Shown here one piece after another: positions 49,831 through 61,033 of a stretch of DNA of 64,000 nt (its first letter is position 1; every line of letters starts with the position of its first letter). Location: positions 6,582,506 through 6,646,505 of the forward strand of contig JAQFVV010006200.1 of the NCBI GenBank assembly GCA_028023455.1, in the 5' to 3' direction. Made by a program: the position numbers and the translations under genes. The DNA is from Epiperipatus broadwayi (Eukaryota; Onychophora; Udeonychophora; Euonychophora; Peripatidae). Below the pieces are notes generated by a model. The model was not told the origin of the DNA. It saw only the letters and a program-made list of their open reading frames with translations, and did not search any database.

Positions 49831-50879
49831 GAAAACTTTCATATTTACAATCATAATAAATAAAAACAATATATATAATCCTTTTAAATAATTTCACAAT
49901 TCAAGCAGCTAAGTGATTTCTAAAATGTAATTATAAAAATTAATTAAAAGCATTCTAAAGCCCAGAATTTTTAAATTTTATTGGTATAGTTCTAAACTCC
50001 AGAACTATTGCTTCAAATATAAGATAAAAAAAAACTATTATGATTAATGATCAAGTATTATTACTTGATTATAAGATCTTGTTGCCTAGATTAACTAATA
50101 TTCGATACTTACCTGGACAAGATTCACGAGAATGACTACCAATGACGAATTACTACCGATTATGAAAATAATATTGGTGCTTAGTTATGTACCACAATGT
50201 CTAGACAGAATGATGACCAATGAAAAATTATCTCTAATATCAAACGTTCAACATTAATTACAACAAAACGACAAACTGTTTAGTATTAATCAAATATTAT
50301 TTGATCAGTATATTAGCCAAAATTTCTGAACCGACTATCGTTAATGATTAAATTGTACTGGTTATGTGTTTCTTAATCCAAAGATATGTGGTTAAATAGA
50401 CATAAGAGAATACTATGAGAAGGCAATAACACTTCATCGATAGTGAAGATTTGTTATTGATTGATACCATCTTTATATGGTTTGTCATTTTTCTTTTTCA
50501 AACTACTTCGTAAAAGTTTAATGAGATCTTTATAACATCAAGATACATATATAGTTATAGCTTAGCATTAGCCTATGTCTAGTTACATCTATCATAGTAA
50601 ACCTTAATTATAGCTAAAACAATTCTTTTAAGGAAAAAAAAAATTAACGAAGCAGCTACATTACAGTTTTTAAAAAATCACTGCGAAGAGGAAAGATAAC
50701 TAAGTGAATAAACAAAATGAATTTTAAAAAACATCAAATAGTGGATAGAAAAAAATGAAAATTACTACTAAACTTAATAATTATTATAATAAATGTTAAT
50801 ACAAAAGAATATCCATTTACAAATAGAAAAACAATTGATTTAAGCAAGTTGTTTTATTATATATATAAAAGATATTAAT

Positions 50880-51009
50880 ATCGGTGGGAATATTTAACAA
50901 ACCGTAGGTTGAGGCTCCCGCTCTGTAGCCATATTGGTTCAATTAGAAATGAACTCTTGCGTCGTCACGTGGGTACGTCTTAAATATTATCGCGCCACCT
51001 TTGTTTAAC
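50880..51009 (+). promoter_or_regulatory. Probable CRYM promoter and 5' UTR
   Basis: The 130 bp before the CRYM ATG are clearly richer in G+C and CpG than the surroundings. They contain a palindromic CACGTG E-box at 50966-50971 within CGTCACGTGGG, and a CGCGCC at 50991-50996. There is no clear TATA box. The role is inferred from position and composition. Confidence 0.4.
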
Positions 51010-51173
51010 ATGTCTTCTTTGCTTTATATTGATGATCTTCAAATTAAAAAACTATTAAACTGGAGTGAATTACTCCCTGCAATTAAACATGGTTTGAGTA
51101 ACTTTTCAAATGGTACAGAAGGAGGTATTATCCAACCTGTCCGAAATATGCTTTCTGTCAAAAAATATAATGG
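51010..51173 (+). CDS. CRYM: Ketimine reductase mu-crystallin, exon 1 (N-terminus)
   Basis: First coding exon of mu-crystallin, an NAD(P)H-dependent cytosolic ketimine (imine) reductase of the ornithine cyclodeaminase/mu-crystallin family, which also binds thyroid hormone in vertebrates. The ATG at 51010 is chosen because the peptide then starts MSSLLYID, matching the family start; the open frame extends three codons further upstream, but without an ATG. The diagnostic block TEGGIIQPVR matches PEGGVMQPVR of human CRYM and includes the substrate-pocket arginine. The exon ends in phase 2 after ...KKYNG at a modest GTATTT donor; the frame past it no longer resembles the family. The next exon is 10.8 kb downstream. 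A CACGTG-containing, GC-richer stretch lies just upstream. Confidence 0.88.
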
Positions 51174-51639
51174 GTATTTTTTTATTGCGAGAAATCATAT
51201 TTTTAATTTATCAAATAATTACTTTTATACACAAAATAAAAATCTGCACTCGTATGCAATAATTTGACTTTTTTGTAAACATTATTTTAAGTCATTCATT
51301 TATTTATTAATGTACATATTTTATTAGTATGTTGTTGTTTTTTTTGCGTGATTTGTTATGTAGGAACCGGCAGGAACAATTTCTTGAATATAAACTTAAG
51401 GAAATAAAAAATATGTTAGAAGGAATTGAGTGTAGTAGAACAAATTGATGAGTGATCTTTATGAACGGGGTAGCCATCCGCTTTGAAAGTGATAGGAACA
51501 ATAATTCATACAAATTTCCAAAAGTACAAGACATAACATGCGTAAAATATTGTTACATCATAATTACTAAATCTTTCCACTTTTTTCTTTTTTTCTTAAA
51601 ATACCTAGAAGTACACTTAGACGTTAGCAACTTTTCATA

Positions 51640-51930
51640 CAGTAATGCTACCCAGTGCAAACTATAGCAATTAAGAGATGTGAGAAGGCTTTGCATCTTA
51701 ATCTCTACCTAGGACCTACTAATTCTATATCCTCAGACAAGTTTCTAACGTGGTTATCATTAGTGATGACTTTTGGATTTCAGAATAATGCACTTAAACC
51801 TTTGAATCTAATGCTTCCCTTCAGCCACTCCCTTTTACCTATTTAGGAAACTATAAAGCAATGAACCCAAACTCATAACATAATAATGTTTTTAATCCAA
51901 GTTAATTTGCATATCAACCATTGTCAATTC
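51640..51930 (+). repeat. FB family, strongly diverged copy
   Basis: Recognisable by CATACAGTAATGCTACCCAG, TGTGAGAAGGCTTTGCAT and ACCTTTGAATCTAATGC in family order. Confidence 0.45.
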
Positions 51931-52029
51931 ACTGCAAGATGAAGGTCTCTCCAAGTTCAATTTATCTTCTGATCTTTAGCTTCTTTTCTCCACATCACCC
52001 TGTGGTCTCTTTCTGGGTCTTTTACAATC

Positions 52030-53130
52030 TCTTGGAATTCAGTTTAAGATTTCAATTGTCCATCTATTATCATTTCTTCTAGCAGCAATATATCCAGCCC
52101 AACTCCATTTCAGTCTTTTAATTTTTTTAATGAAATCAGTAACATCTGTTTGATCTCTTACCCATATATTGCATTTTCGATCTCTTATTGTTACTCCTAA
52201 CATGCATCTCTCCATATTTATTTGAGTGGTCTGAAGTCTCTGTATTGCTCTTCTATTAAGTGTCCAAGTCTCAGATCCATAAATAAGAACTGGTAAAACA
52301 CATTTATTAAAAACCTTCCTTTTCAAACACATAGGCATATTTCCTTTTAGTATCAAGTTATTTCTACCAAAAGCACTGCAATCAAGTTTAATTCTATGAT
52401 TGATTTCATGCATTATGTATCCATCTGTATTAATAGTCTGACCAAGGTATTTGTAGCTGTTAACTTTGTCTAACTCATCATCATATTTAAGAAAATCCAT
52501 TAAACATTACTTTAGTCTTTTTAACATTTATCTTTAGTCCTACTTTCATCTGATAACTCCTGCAACATTTCCTGCAGCTCTAAAGTGTTATTTGCAAAAA
52601 CAACTATATCATTAGCAAAATCTAAATGACTTAAATAATCTCCATTTACTTTCATTCCTTTAGCTTCCCATTTTAATCCAGAAAATACTTCTTGCAGCAC
52701 AGCTGTAAAAAGTTTTGGAGATATGGAATCACCCTGTCTTACACCCTTCTCAATGTTGACCCTCCCAGTATCATTATGTAATCAATTGTTGCTGTTGCAT
52801 TTTTATAAATATTCTTTAAAATATGATTATCCTGGATCTATACCTTGATGATCCAATGCTTTAATCTTTGAAGAAATGTTTATAGAATCAAATGCCTTTT
52901 CATAATCTACAAATCTAAAGTATAATGGCAACTCATAGTCATTTGTCCTTTCTCTAAGATCTCTCAATACCTGTATATGATCTACTATACTAAAACCACT
53001 TTTAAATCCAGCTTGTTCTCTTGGTTGGTGGAAATCCAATGTTCTCTGTACACAAGTTGTAATTATCTTGGTAAAACTTTTATATAAAACTGATAAAAGG
53101 CTGATAGGTCTGTAATTTATAGTTAACAAA
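52030..53130 (-). pseudogene. RTE-type endonuclease-reverse transcriptase relic
   Basis: Minus-strand RT in several frames. In order: NYRPISLLSVLYK (about 53115), QAGFKSGFS (about 53015), FRFVDYEKAFDS (about 52915), HLDFANDIVVFA (about 52610), DDELDKVNSYKYLGQTINTD (about 52470), VLPVLIYGSETW (about 52275), and the C-terminal RRNDNRWTIEI. This order is characteristic of RTE/BovB elements. The catalytic FADD is FAND here, and frames are broken, so it is inactive. It lacks the apurinic endonuclease domain. Its 5' border at about 53130 abuts FB-family sequence. Confidence 0.85.
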
Positions 53131-53345
53131 TCTGAATTCAGTTCAGCATGTATATATTTTGATGTCTTTGGTTTTTTTTATAACCACAGTCACCAACATC
53201 CTTTGGCTAGGATTGTTATTAAACCTTTAAAACACCACACGACCATTTCTTTTCCTTGCACAAGCTATTAAAATAGAAACAACTCTTCATACAGTAGTGC
53301 CACCCAGAGCAGGAATAAGAAAATGTGGTCATGTGATGTTTTAAT
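53130..53345. repeat. FB family fragment
   Basis: Contains CTGAATTCAGTTCAGCA, the inverted TAACCACAGTCACCA module, and AACTCTTCATACAGTAGTGCC ending in GGTCATGTGATGTTT. It appears interrupted by the RTE relic. Confidence 0.55.
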
Positions 53346-53449
53346 AGTTTTATACCAATCTTAGCCATAGAATGTTGATGACTGTTGTTATAAAAAAACA
53401 TAAAGATACCAAAATGTGTAGATACTGAACTAGGTTTAGATCTGTAAGA

Positions 53450-53930
53450 CTAAACATCACATGATCACCATTTCTTATGCTTGCTTATAACTGTTATTAA
53501 AAAAGGCAAAACTCTTCATACAGTAGTGCCACTCAGTGCAAGCCAGAATTATCAATGGATGCCAGAAGGCTTGTGCATAGAATTCCTCTATAGTGCCTAC
53601 TCATCCAATATGCCCAGACTAGTTTTTAGCTTGTGGCTTTCGTCATTGAGGAGCTTTGGATCTGAGAGCACTGCACCTAGATCTTAGGATCTAATGCAAC
53701 CTTCCAGCAGCCACCTTTTATCTCTACATAACTACAAAACATGAGTCTGAAATTGAAAACACAATATTTTCAATCCAAGCTCATTAGCTTAGTCATATAG
53801 GTCTGAACTCAGTTCAGTACCCATACATTTTGGCATTACTGTATGGAGAGTTTTGCCTGTTTTAATAACAGTTATGAGCAAGCACAAGAAATGGTGATCA
53901 TGTGATGTTTAGTGGTTTAATACCAATCCT
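53450..53930 (+). repeat. FB family copy
   Basis: From ATCACATGATCACCATTTCT through AACTCTTCATACAGTAGTGC, CCCAGACTAGTTTTTAGC and CACCTAGATCTTAGGATC, ending in the inverted terminal ACTGTATGGAGAGTTTTGCC and GGTGATCATGTGATG. Confidence 0.7.
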
Positions 53931-54330
53931 GCCTAATAGGATAGTGGTGGATATGGTTATTAAAGAACCAAAGACACCAAAATGTGTAGGTACTGAACTG
54001 AGTTCAGACCTATATGATTATATAAACTAATGATCTTGGATTGAAAATATTATTGTGTTTTCAATTTTTGACTGTTTTGTAGTAAAGTAGAGAGAATAGG
54101 TGACTAATGGAGGGTTGCATTAGGTCCTAAAATCTAGGTGCAGTGCTCTCAGATTCAAAGCTCCTCACTGACGAAAGCCATAAGCTAGAAACTAGTCTGA
54201 GGATATTGGAGAAGTATGTACTAGATAGGGATTTTATGCACAAGCCTTTTGGCATCCATTGATTACTCTGGCTTGCACTGAGTGCCACTAATGTATGGAG
54301 GTTTTTGCCTGTTTTAATCTGTAACACTAT
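53930..54330 (-). repeat. FB family copy
   Basis: Inverted relative to the previous copy: ACTGAGTTCAGACCTATATG, CTAGGTGCAGTGCTCTCAGA, GCTAGAAACTAGTCTGAGG, ATTGATTACTCTGGCTTGC, TGTATGGAGG. Confidence 0.7.
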
Positions 54331-54950
54331 ATAGGCAGATTAGCTTGAATTAAAAAGATTATTATGTTTTCTGTTTGGGCTCATTGCTTTATAGTTGATT
54401 AAATAGGTACAAGGTAGTTGCTGGATGGATGCTTTAAATTCAAGAGTCTAAATACATTGCTCTCAGAACTAAGGCTCCACACTGATGATGACCATAAGCT
54501 AGTAACTAGTCTGAAAATATTGAATATGTATGCATTACATAGGGATTTATATGCTCAAACTTTCTGGCATCTATTGATTGCTATAGCTTACACTGGATGG
54601 CACTGTCGTATTGGAGAGAGTTGTTACTATCCTTAACTTGTGCAAGAATAAGAAATGGTGGTCATGGGATATTTCAATAGTTTCATTCTAGATATTGTGA
54701 TCATTGACTGCTATAACTGACATATTGAAATCCTACTCAAGTTTCCTTTAGCTCTCAAAACAATAAACTATCTCCATGCTTGGCACTCTTATATGGAAAG
54801 AGTAGTTACAATCTGTAGCTTGTGTAAGGATAAGAAATAGTGATCATGTGATGTTTTAATGATTTCATTTTAGAAATGGTGATTATTGATCACTATAACT
54901 TACATCGAGATCCTATTCAGATTTCCTTTAGCTCTCAAAACAATAAACTC
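54330..54950. repeat. Diverged FB copy and a tandem ~190 bp repeat
   Basis: A diverged FB copy (ACTAGTCTGAAAATATTG, TGGCACTGTCGTATTGGAGA) is followed by two copies of a segment ending in TTTCCTTTAGCTCTCAAAAC (about 54750 and 54930), each preceded by a GATCATKTGATRTTT-like block. Confidence 0.5.
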
Positions 54951-55708
54951 TGCTATCATTCTAATTCATATAGGAAAGCAACACAGTTTTACCTTTTTAA
55001 TCAAATTTTTCCCACTATCCTAATACAAATATCTAATCAATTTTTTCCTATTAATCTACAAAATAAACATCACTTTTATTAAAAGACCGTATAAGTATTG
55101 TAATTATCTTTACCTTACTCTAGAGCTATCTATTATAAACCAAGTAATCAATATTTAATACATCTTCAAAGTAGTTTCTGAGTTTTCCTTTTGTCAGTGA
55201 GGACTTAATATTGAAAGCTGGAATTAATGCTCTTATGCCTATAGCAGCTATCTTTATACTTTTCAAGCTAATAGTTTAAAATTGAAAAAAAAAAAACCTA
55301 AGACTTTGAATCGCCATTTAATTGGGTTAATTGTGTAGATCATATTTAAGAAATTGGTTAGCATATTTTTTAATTTTCCCCTCATTTTCAGTTTTATTAG
55401 CATATTTTCAGTCAAAATTTGATATATATTTTTCATCTGATTCCTCCAGCTTAATTTTAATTTGCACGTGACATTAGTAATTTACACCATCTTGCTACTG
55501 CTGAATCATGACTATAAATATTAGCAATCACTGGGTATTAGATAGTAGTATCAAATAGAATTTCCAGAATAATTTATAAAGAAGTGTTTGGCATTACTAT
55601 CAAGTGAAAGCCATTAACATAGAAAGATTTATTTGGTACTACCATCTCTTATCCATTGATTGCTCATACTTATGTAGGTGGCGCTAGAGTACTGATATAA
55701 TGTGAACA

Positions 55709-55728
55709 TACATACATACATACATACA
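55709..55728 (+). repeat. (CATA)n microsatellite
   Basis: Five perfect CATA units, following a GGTGGCGCTAGAG motif at 55678. Confidence 0.8.
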
Positions 55729-55799
55729 GAACTATTGCAGCAACAATATATTCATTTGAATTCATTATTAGTAATTGCAGACATACGCATTATTAATTT

Positions 55800-56138
55800 G
55801 ATTTTTTTTGTGTGTTAAGTGAGTAGAATAGTCTTGTATATACTTTTTGTTTCATATATTAGATTTTGTAAAGACTTAATAAAATCTATTATTATTTTCA
55901 TTGTTTTGTTTTAAAATTATTAACTTTTTTCTTCTTATATCTTTCAGCAATAATTTGCATGATTTTTTTTGTGTGTTAAGTGAGTAGAATAGTCTTGTAT
56001 ATACTTTTTGTTTCATATATTAGATTTTGTAAAGACTACCTTTTTTAAAATATGTAATAAAATCTATTATTATTTTCATTGTTTTGTTTTAAAATTATTA
56101 ACTTTTTTCTTCTTATATCTTTCAGCAACAATTTGCAA
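55800..56138 (+). repeat. Recent tandem duplication of a ~160 bp segment
   Basis: Unit 55800-55960 is repeated at 55961-56138. The copies are nearly identical, except that the second carries about 18-21 extra bases around CCTTTTTTAAAATATG. Both end in TCTTTCAGCAAYAATTTGCA, which looks like a splice acceptor. Confidence 0.85.
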
Positions 56139-58929
56139 AAGTTCAGTTTCCTTTTATAAACTTATTCTGTTAAATCTAGTTTTTCCTTACATAAGAAACA
56201 TTAAAAATTCATCTTTATAGAAGCCTATTATGCTGCTGTCAGTTTAAAATCAAACTTGTTTCTTTGGATAGTTTGATTCCAAAATTACCTAATAATAATT
56301 TGTAATGATTTTAATATATTTATGAATGATAAAAGACTGATAAGTCTCTGATTTCTAATCAGTTAAATATCACTTTTGTAGTCTTCCATTCATGTCATAT
56401 ATTATTATTTTTGACAATTTCTATTAATTTTAGGCAGCAATTTCATTATTTTATCACATTTATTTTAAAATATAAATTATCATAATTTCATAATTTATAT
56501 TAAATGATGCTTTATATCACATGACTATCAGCTTACTTTCAACATTTGTATTTGAGGTAGTAATCTATTCTATTACTTTATTCCAGAATCAGTCTAATTG
56601 TAACTTCAAATAATTAATGAATACTAAGTAATAATGCCAATTTAAACTTCAAACTAATTTTTGGCTGTTGGCACACACATCAGACAACCATTTTTACTTC
56701 TTACATAGCACTGAAGCTAATGACTTAAAATTCAAGCTACCTAAGGTTTTAAACTCAAACTACTTTGTTTATATAGTTGTATACATCTTAAAACTAGACT
56801 AGTATCTTTGTAATGTAATGATCTCAGTTACATATCTTTATACATAGTAATATCAAAGCATTACATGACTTTTAGATTAATTTTAATATCTGCATTAAAA
56901 GTAATCCATTCTGCTGCTCTTCTCTGCAGCCATTTATTGTAAATCTGAGTAATCAATAGAAATTAGATTGAAGTGACAACCAAATCCCCAGATTACTTCC
57001 TTACTATATTGATCTTTATTAGTAAGAATCATTAGAATTGTATCCCAACATATTGTCCAATCTAATGATATTGAGATAATATTATAAGATTTTGAACTAT
57101 AGCTACTTAGATATTTGATGAATCATTATTGCTACTTATATGAATGATGTTTAATTTGATGAATAAAATTCTTGCCAAGTAATCATAGGAGTTTATAATT
57201 GAAGTATTATAGGTTAGGGATTTGGATAGTATGAAAAAGATGGCAATGCATGTGCTCAAATTCAATGCTGCTCATTGAGTAAACATTAACCTAATTGGGG
57301 ATTTGGTTGGCACAACGAGATAGCCTTCCATGACTTTAAAGTAATATATTGGGTTATTTCTGTTAATGCAATTGTTAGATGTAAGCTAGAAAAATTACAT
57401 GATAATTTTAAAATCATTTTCATAACAAATATTAAAGTCAACAAAAATATTTAAATTCAATAATAGAAGCAGCTATTCATTCTAGTCATATTGTTCAGAG
57501 CTAACTTTTATATGTTTGAATAATCAGTAAATTCCAGTTGGTAGTATTACATACATAATTGGTATCCATCAATTACTCATGTTTACATTTGTTAGCTGTG
57601 TCTAGAGAAGAGTAGTTAGATGAGATGTTGAAGGTAAATAGAAAAAAAAATGCTTTGATAAATATTCAAATTAATAATAAATAATGTTAGCCTTATATCG
57701 AAATAGTTTTGAAAGTACATTCTTCAAAATAAATTAATGTTATACTAATAAATAGGCTAATAAGATATTAATCAAATTGTATATATTATTTACACAATAA
57801 TTTATATATATATATCTTTTTGTCATTGAACCAGATATTTTTTTAAGTTGTATTCCCTATAGTGACATGACTTGGGATAAATTGTTGAATTTTTTATAGG
57901 TATGACTGTTTAAATCTATTAGGATTCGTGGTTAGCAACATCTGAAATGCAATTCTTTAAATTGAAACACTAAATATTTTGAAAGGTGATGAAAAAAAAT
58001 TAAAATGTACTCAAACAAAAATGTATTTTAGTATAGCAATGTATAATTCTACAATATTCTATTATAATATTTAACACAGCATTACACTGTTGCACATGCG
58101 CTTTGAAGATTTTAACTATAAATGAATGAATACTAACACTCAACCACATGATAAAGTCTTTGGAAAAGATAGAATGGCCATACATTTAATATTCTATTAT
58201 ATAGTTTCACATTGCTTTTGTGTATTAAAATATATAATCTTTAGTATTTTTAAATTAACAGTGAATTTTATTACTTCTGCATCAGTTCTGTTTTTATTAA
58301 TTAAAAGACAACTAAACAGGTATATTAATAAAAATAAAAAGTAAAATTGCTAGAAAGAATTTATCATTTTAATGGATATAAGTACAATAACTTTCATTAC
58401 TTCTATGAATCTTTATTACCTATTATTGGATTATAAAATAGTCATTTGTATAAAGTGAGCAATATAATTAGGAAATCATTACATAAATTTGATGTTAGAT
58501 CAGTAACTATATACTTTAATGACTTCAGTTTTTTGCCAACAGTAGTTCCTTTCTATTTTTTGGGGTAGGAAATTAATGCTGTATGACTTTTTTAGCTTAC
58601 TATTTTCAAGAGCAGTTTTTTACCCTACTTTAGTGACATCTAGTGCAAGCCTGAGTAATCAATGCATATTAGTTGATAGTACAATATATTTTGACTTTTA
58701 TAATTTTTGCCTTCACTAATGAGGTCTTTGCATTCAAATTAGAACTAATATATAAAATGGAAGTCACAAATATATATTTACTGATCTTATAGCTAACCAC
58801 ATAAAGAACTTTGTTTTACCTTTTGTACCTTTAATTTTATATTTATTTTTAAAGAGAATCATTATTTGCTATTCATTAAAAAAACATCCAATGATCTTTT
58901 CTAAATTTTTGTAATTCCTTATTTATTTG

Positions 58930-59030
58930 GTACTTTCAACTTATGCCCCATGTGGTCGCAAGAGGCGCTGTTTTCCGTGTCACCCACAGAAATTCAGAGT
59001 AGGGGGCCAAAAGCAGCGATGCACGTTCCT
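58930..59030 (+). repeat. Single-arm relative of the 30 kb palindrome
   Basis: CCATGTGGTCGCAAGAGGCG, then CTGTTTTCCGTGTCACCCAC, then GTAGGGGGCCAAAAGCAG. This matches the outer end of the left palindrome arm (30155-30225) in order and spacing. Confidence 0.6.
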
Positions 59031-59239
59031 ATGAAAACAATGCAAATCCAATGCCTCATATCTGAAGATGGCTAATTATAGGAGCCTTGATGCACCACTA
59101 TTATGTCGACTTTTTTAAAACTCATCACTTATAGTTTTTGGATGTTAGACAGATATCACCTTTTCCCCAAGATATTCCAAGTAATAAGATTTTGCTCTTG
59201 CATATATTTTCAAAATTTCCAGAATTATCAAAATTAACT

Positions 59240-59790
59240 ATAACTTTTTATATGACATGATCACCATTCTTTATGTTTACACAAGCTGGTATTCTCAGAG
59301 GTAAACTCTCCATACAGTAGTACCATTCAGTGCAAACCAGAGTAATCAACGGATGTGGGAAGGTTTGTGCATAAAATCCCTATGTGGTGCCTACTCATCC
59401 AATATCCCCAGACTAATTTCTAGCTTTGTGGCTTTCATCAATGAGGAACCTTGGATCCAAGAGCATTGCACCTAGATCTTAGGATCTAATGCAACTTTCC
59501 CAGTAGTCACCTTTTACTTTTTTAGCTAACTATAAAGCTTTGTATCCAAAATGAAAACACAATAATGTTTTCAAGCTAAATTCATTAGCCTGTATAGCTG
59601 TATAAATCTGAACTCAGTTCAACATCCATACTTTTTGGTGTCTTTGATTGATAAAAAGCTAGAAAACTAGTTTGGGGATATTGAATGAGTAGGCACTAGA
59701 TAGAGATTTTATGCATAAACCTTGCATCCATTGATTACTCTGGCTTGCACTGAATGGCACTACTGTATGGAGAGTTTGCCTCTGTGAAAA
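59240..59790 (+). repeat. FB family copy
   Basis: Begins ACATGATCACCATTCTTTAT, follows the family through ACTCTCCATACAGTAGTACC and CACCTAGATCTTAGGATC, and then runs into an inverted end GAGTAGGCACTAGATAGAG and CTGTATGGAGAGTTTGCC. Confidence 0.7.
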
Positions 59791-60245
59791 ACAACTTGTG
59801 TAAGTATAAAGAATGGTAATCATGTGATTTTTTGATGGTTTAATACCAATCCTGCCCAATAGGATTATGGTGTCTGTCATTATTAAAAAATCTAGACACC
59901 AAAAATATGAATGCTACACTGAGTTCAGATCTATACAATTATATAAGTAATGAACTTAGCTTGAAAACATTATTGTGTTTTCATTTTGACCCAAAGCTTT
60001 ATAATTAGCTAAAAAAGTAAAAAATGGCTACTGGAGGATTGCATTAGATCCTAAGATCTAGGTGCAGTGCTCTCGGATTCAAAGCTCCTCACTGATGAAA
60101 GCCACAAGCTAGAAACTAGTCTGGAGATATTGGATGAGTAGGGACTAGATAGGGTTTTTATGCACAAATCTTCATTCGTTGATTACACTGGCTTGCACTG
60201 AGTGGCATTACTGTATGGAGAGTTTTGCCTCTGTGAAAAACTTTT
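59790..60245 (-). repeat. FB family copy
   Basis: From GTAATCATGTGATTTTTTGA and CCAATCCTGCCCAATAGGAT through CTAGGTGCAGTGCTCTCGGA and AAACTAGTCTGGAGATATTG to ACTGTATGGAGAGTTTTGCC. Confidence 0.7.
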
Positions 60246-60909
60246 TATATGCATGTTGGTTATGAAAGAACTGAGAATGGAATCTTTCACTATTTTTAGA
60301 CTAACGATACCAGCAGTGTTTAATCTGGTCATTGCAATATTATTTTTAGTTCATCTTCCGTTAGAGATAAAAATCTATCTTGTATATTAGTATACCTCAG
60401 CATACTTATCAGGATGTTTATTTTCCCCAATATCTGTTATCTCCAAATTTTTGGTTTTAAAAAATAAAATATAAAACATTAGAAATTTTTAAAAAACATT
60501 TTTTTTCTACATTTTTTATCATTCCAAAAGCATATACAATATGAACATATTTCTATATATGTGTGTGTAAGTGCTAAGCATATTTTCAACTTGTATATAC
60601 ATAATAAAATAAATCTGTATTAATTTTTTTTTAATTGGCTATTAATTCTAAATAGTATATGTAAATAATCCTCCAGCATTCTCTCTCTCTTGCTCAATTT
60701 TTTTTTACAAATCTTACTTTATTGAATGAATTATGAAAATCTTTTTTTTTTACTTCCACATATGTATCCTTAGACATCATTTATGTTTCATCTATCTCCT
60801 GTAATCATTTTCAAAATCTAATCTTACAAACAAGATTGTGATTTTGAAAATTGATATATCTATATGTATTTCAAATTTGCATACACATAGGTTAGTTCAT
60901 ATGCTTAAT

Positions 60910-61033
60910 GAAGTGGTTTCTTTCTTCTGAGTGCACTTTCGGTGATGAGCACCATAATCATACTTATGATTATGGTGGTCGTCATTGAAAGTGTATTCAG
61001 CTTATAGATTATAAAGAAGAAAGAAACCACTTT
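60910..61033. repeat. Palindromic MITE of about 124 bp
   Basis: The outer arms AAGTGGTTTCTTTCTTCT and its complement AGAAGAAAGAAACCACTT enclose a second hairpin, GCACCATAATCATA against TATGATTATGGTG, nearly without a loop. Confidence 0.7.

Larger units (their letters stand above)
45623..50879. other. Region between first visible Nup96 exon and CRYM
   Basis: AT-rich. It holds two copies of a dispersed repeat (46970-47395), a half MITE (48010-48120), an FB element (48375-48735) and an RTE scrap (49620-49830). I looked for the missing upstream Nup98-96 exon here on the minus strand and found no convincing one. Confidence 0.5.

Noticed and set aside
50105-50156. Minus-strand segment with a perfect CAG|GTAAGT donor and a possible TAG acceptor, considered as the exon before Nup96 exon 1
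   Set aside because: The in-phase peptide (NSSLVVILVNLVQ) does not resemble the sequence expected before the LLMDMALFMG block of Nup96, and the acceptor is weak. Not excluded as an untranslated exon.
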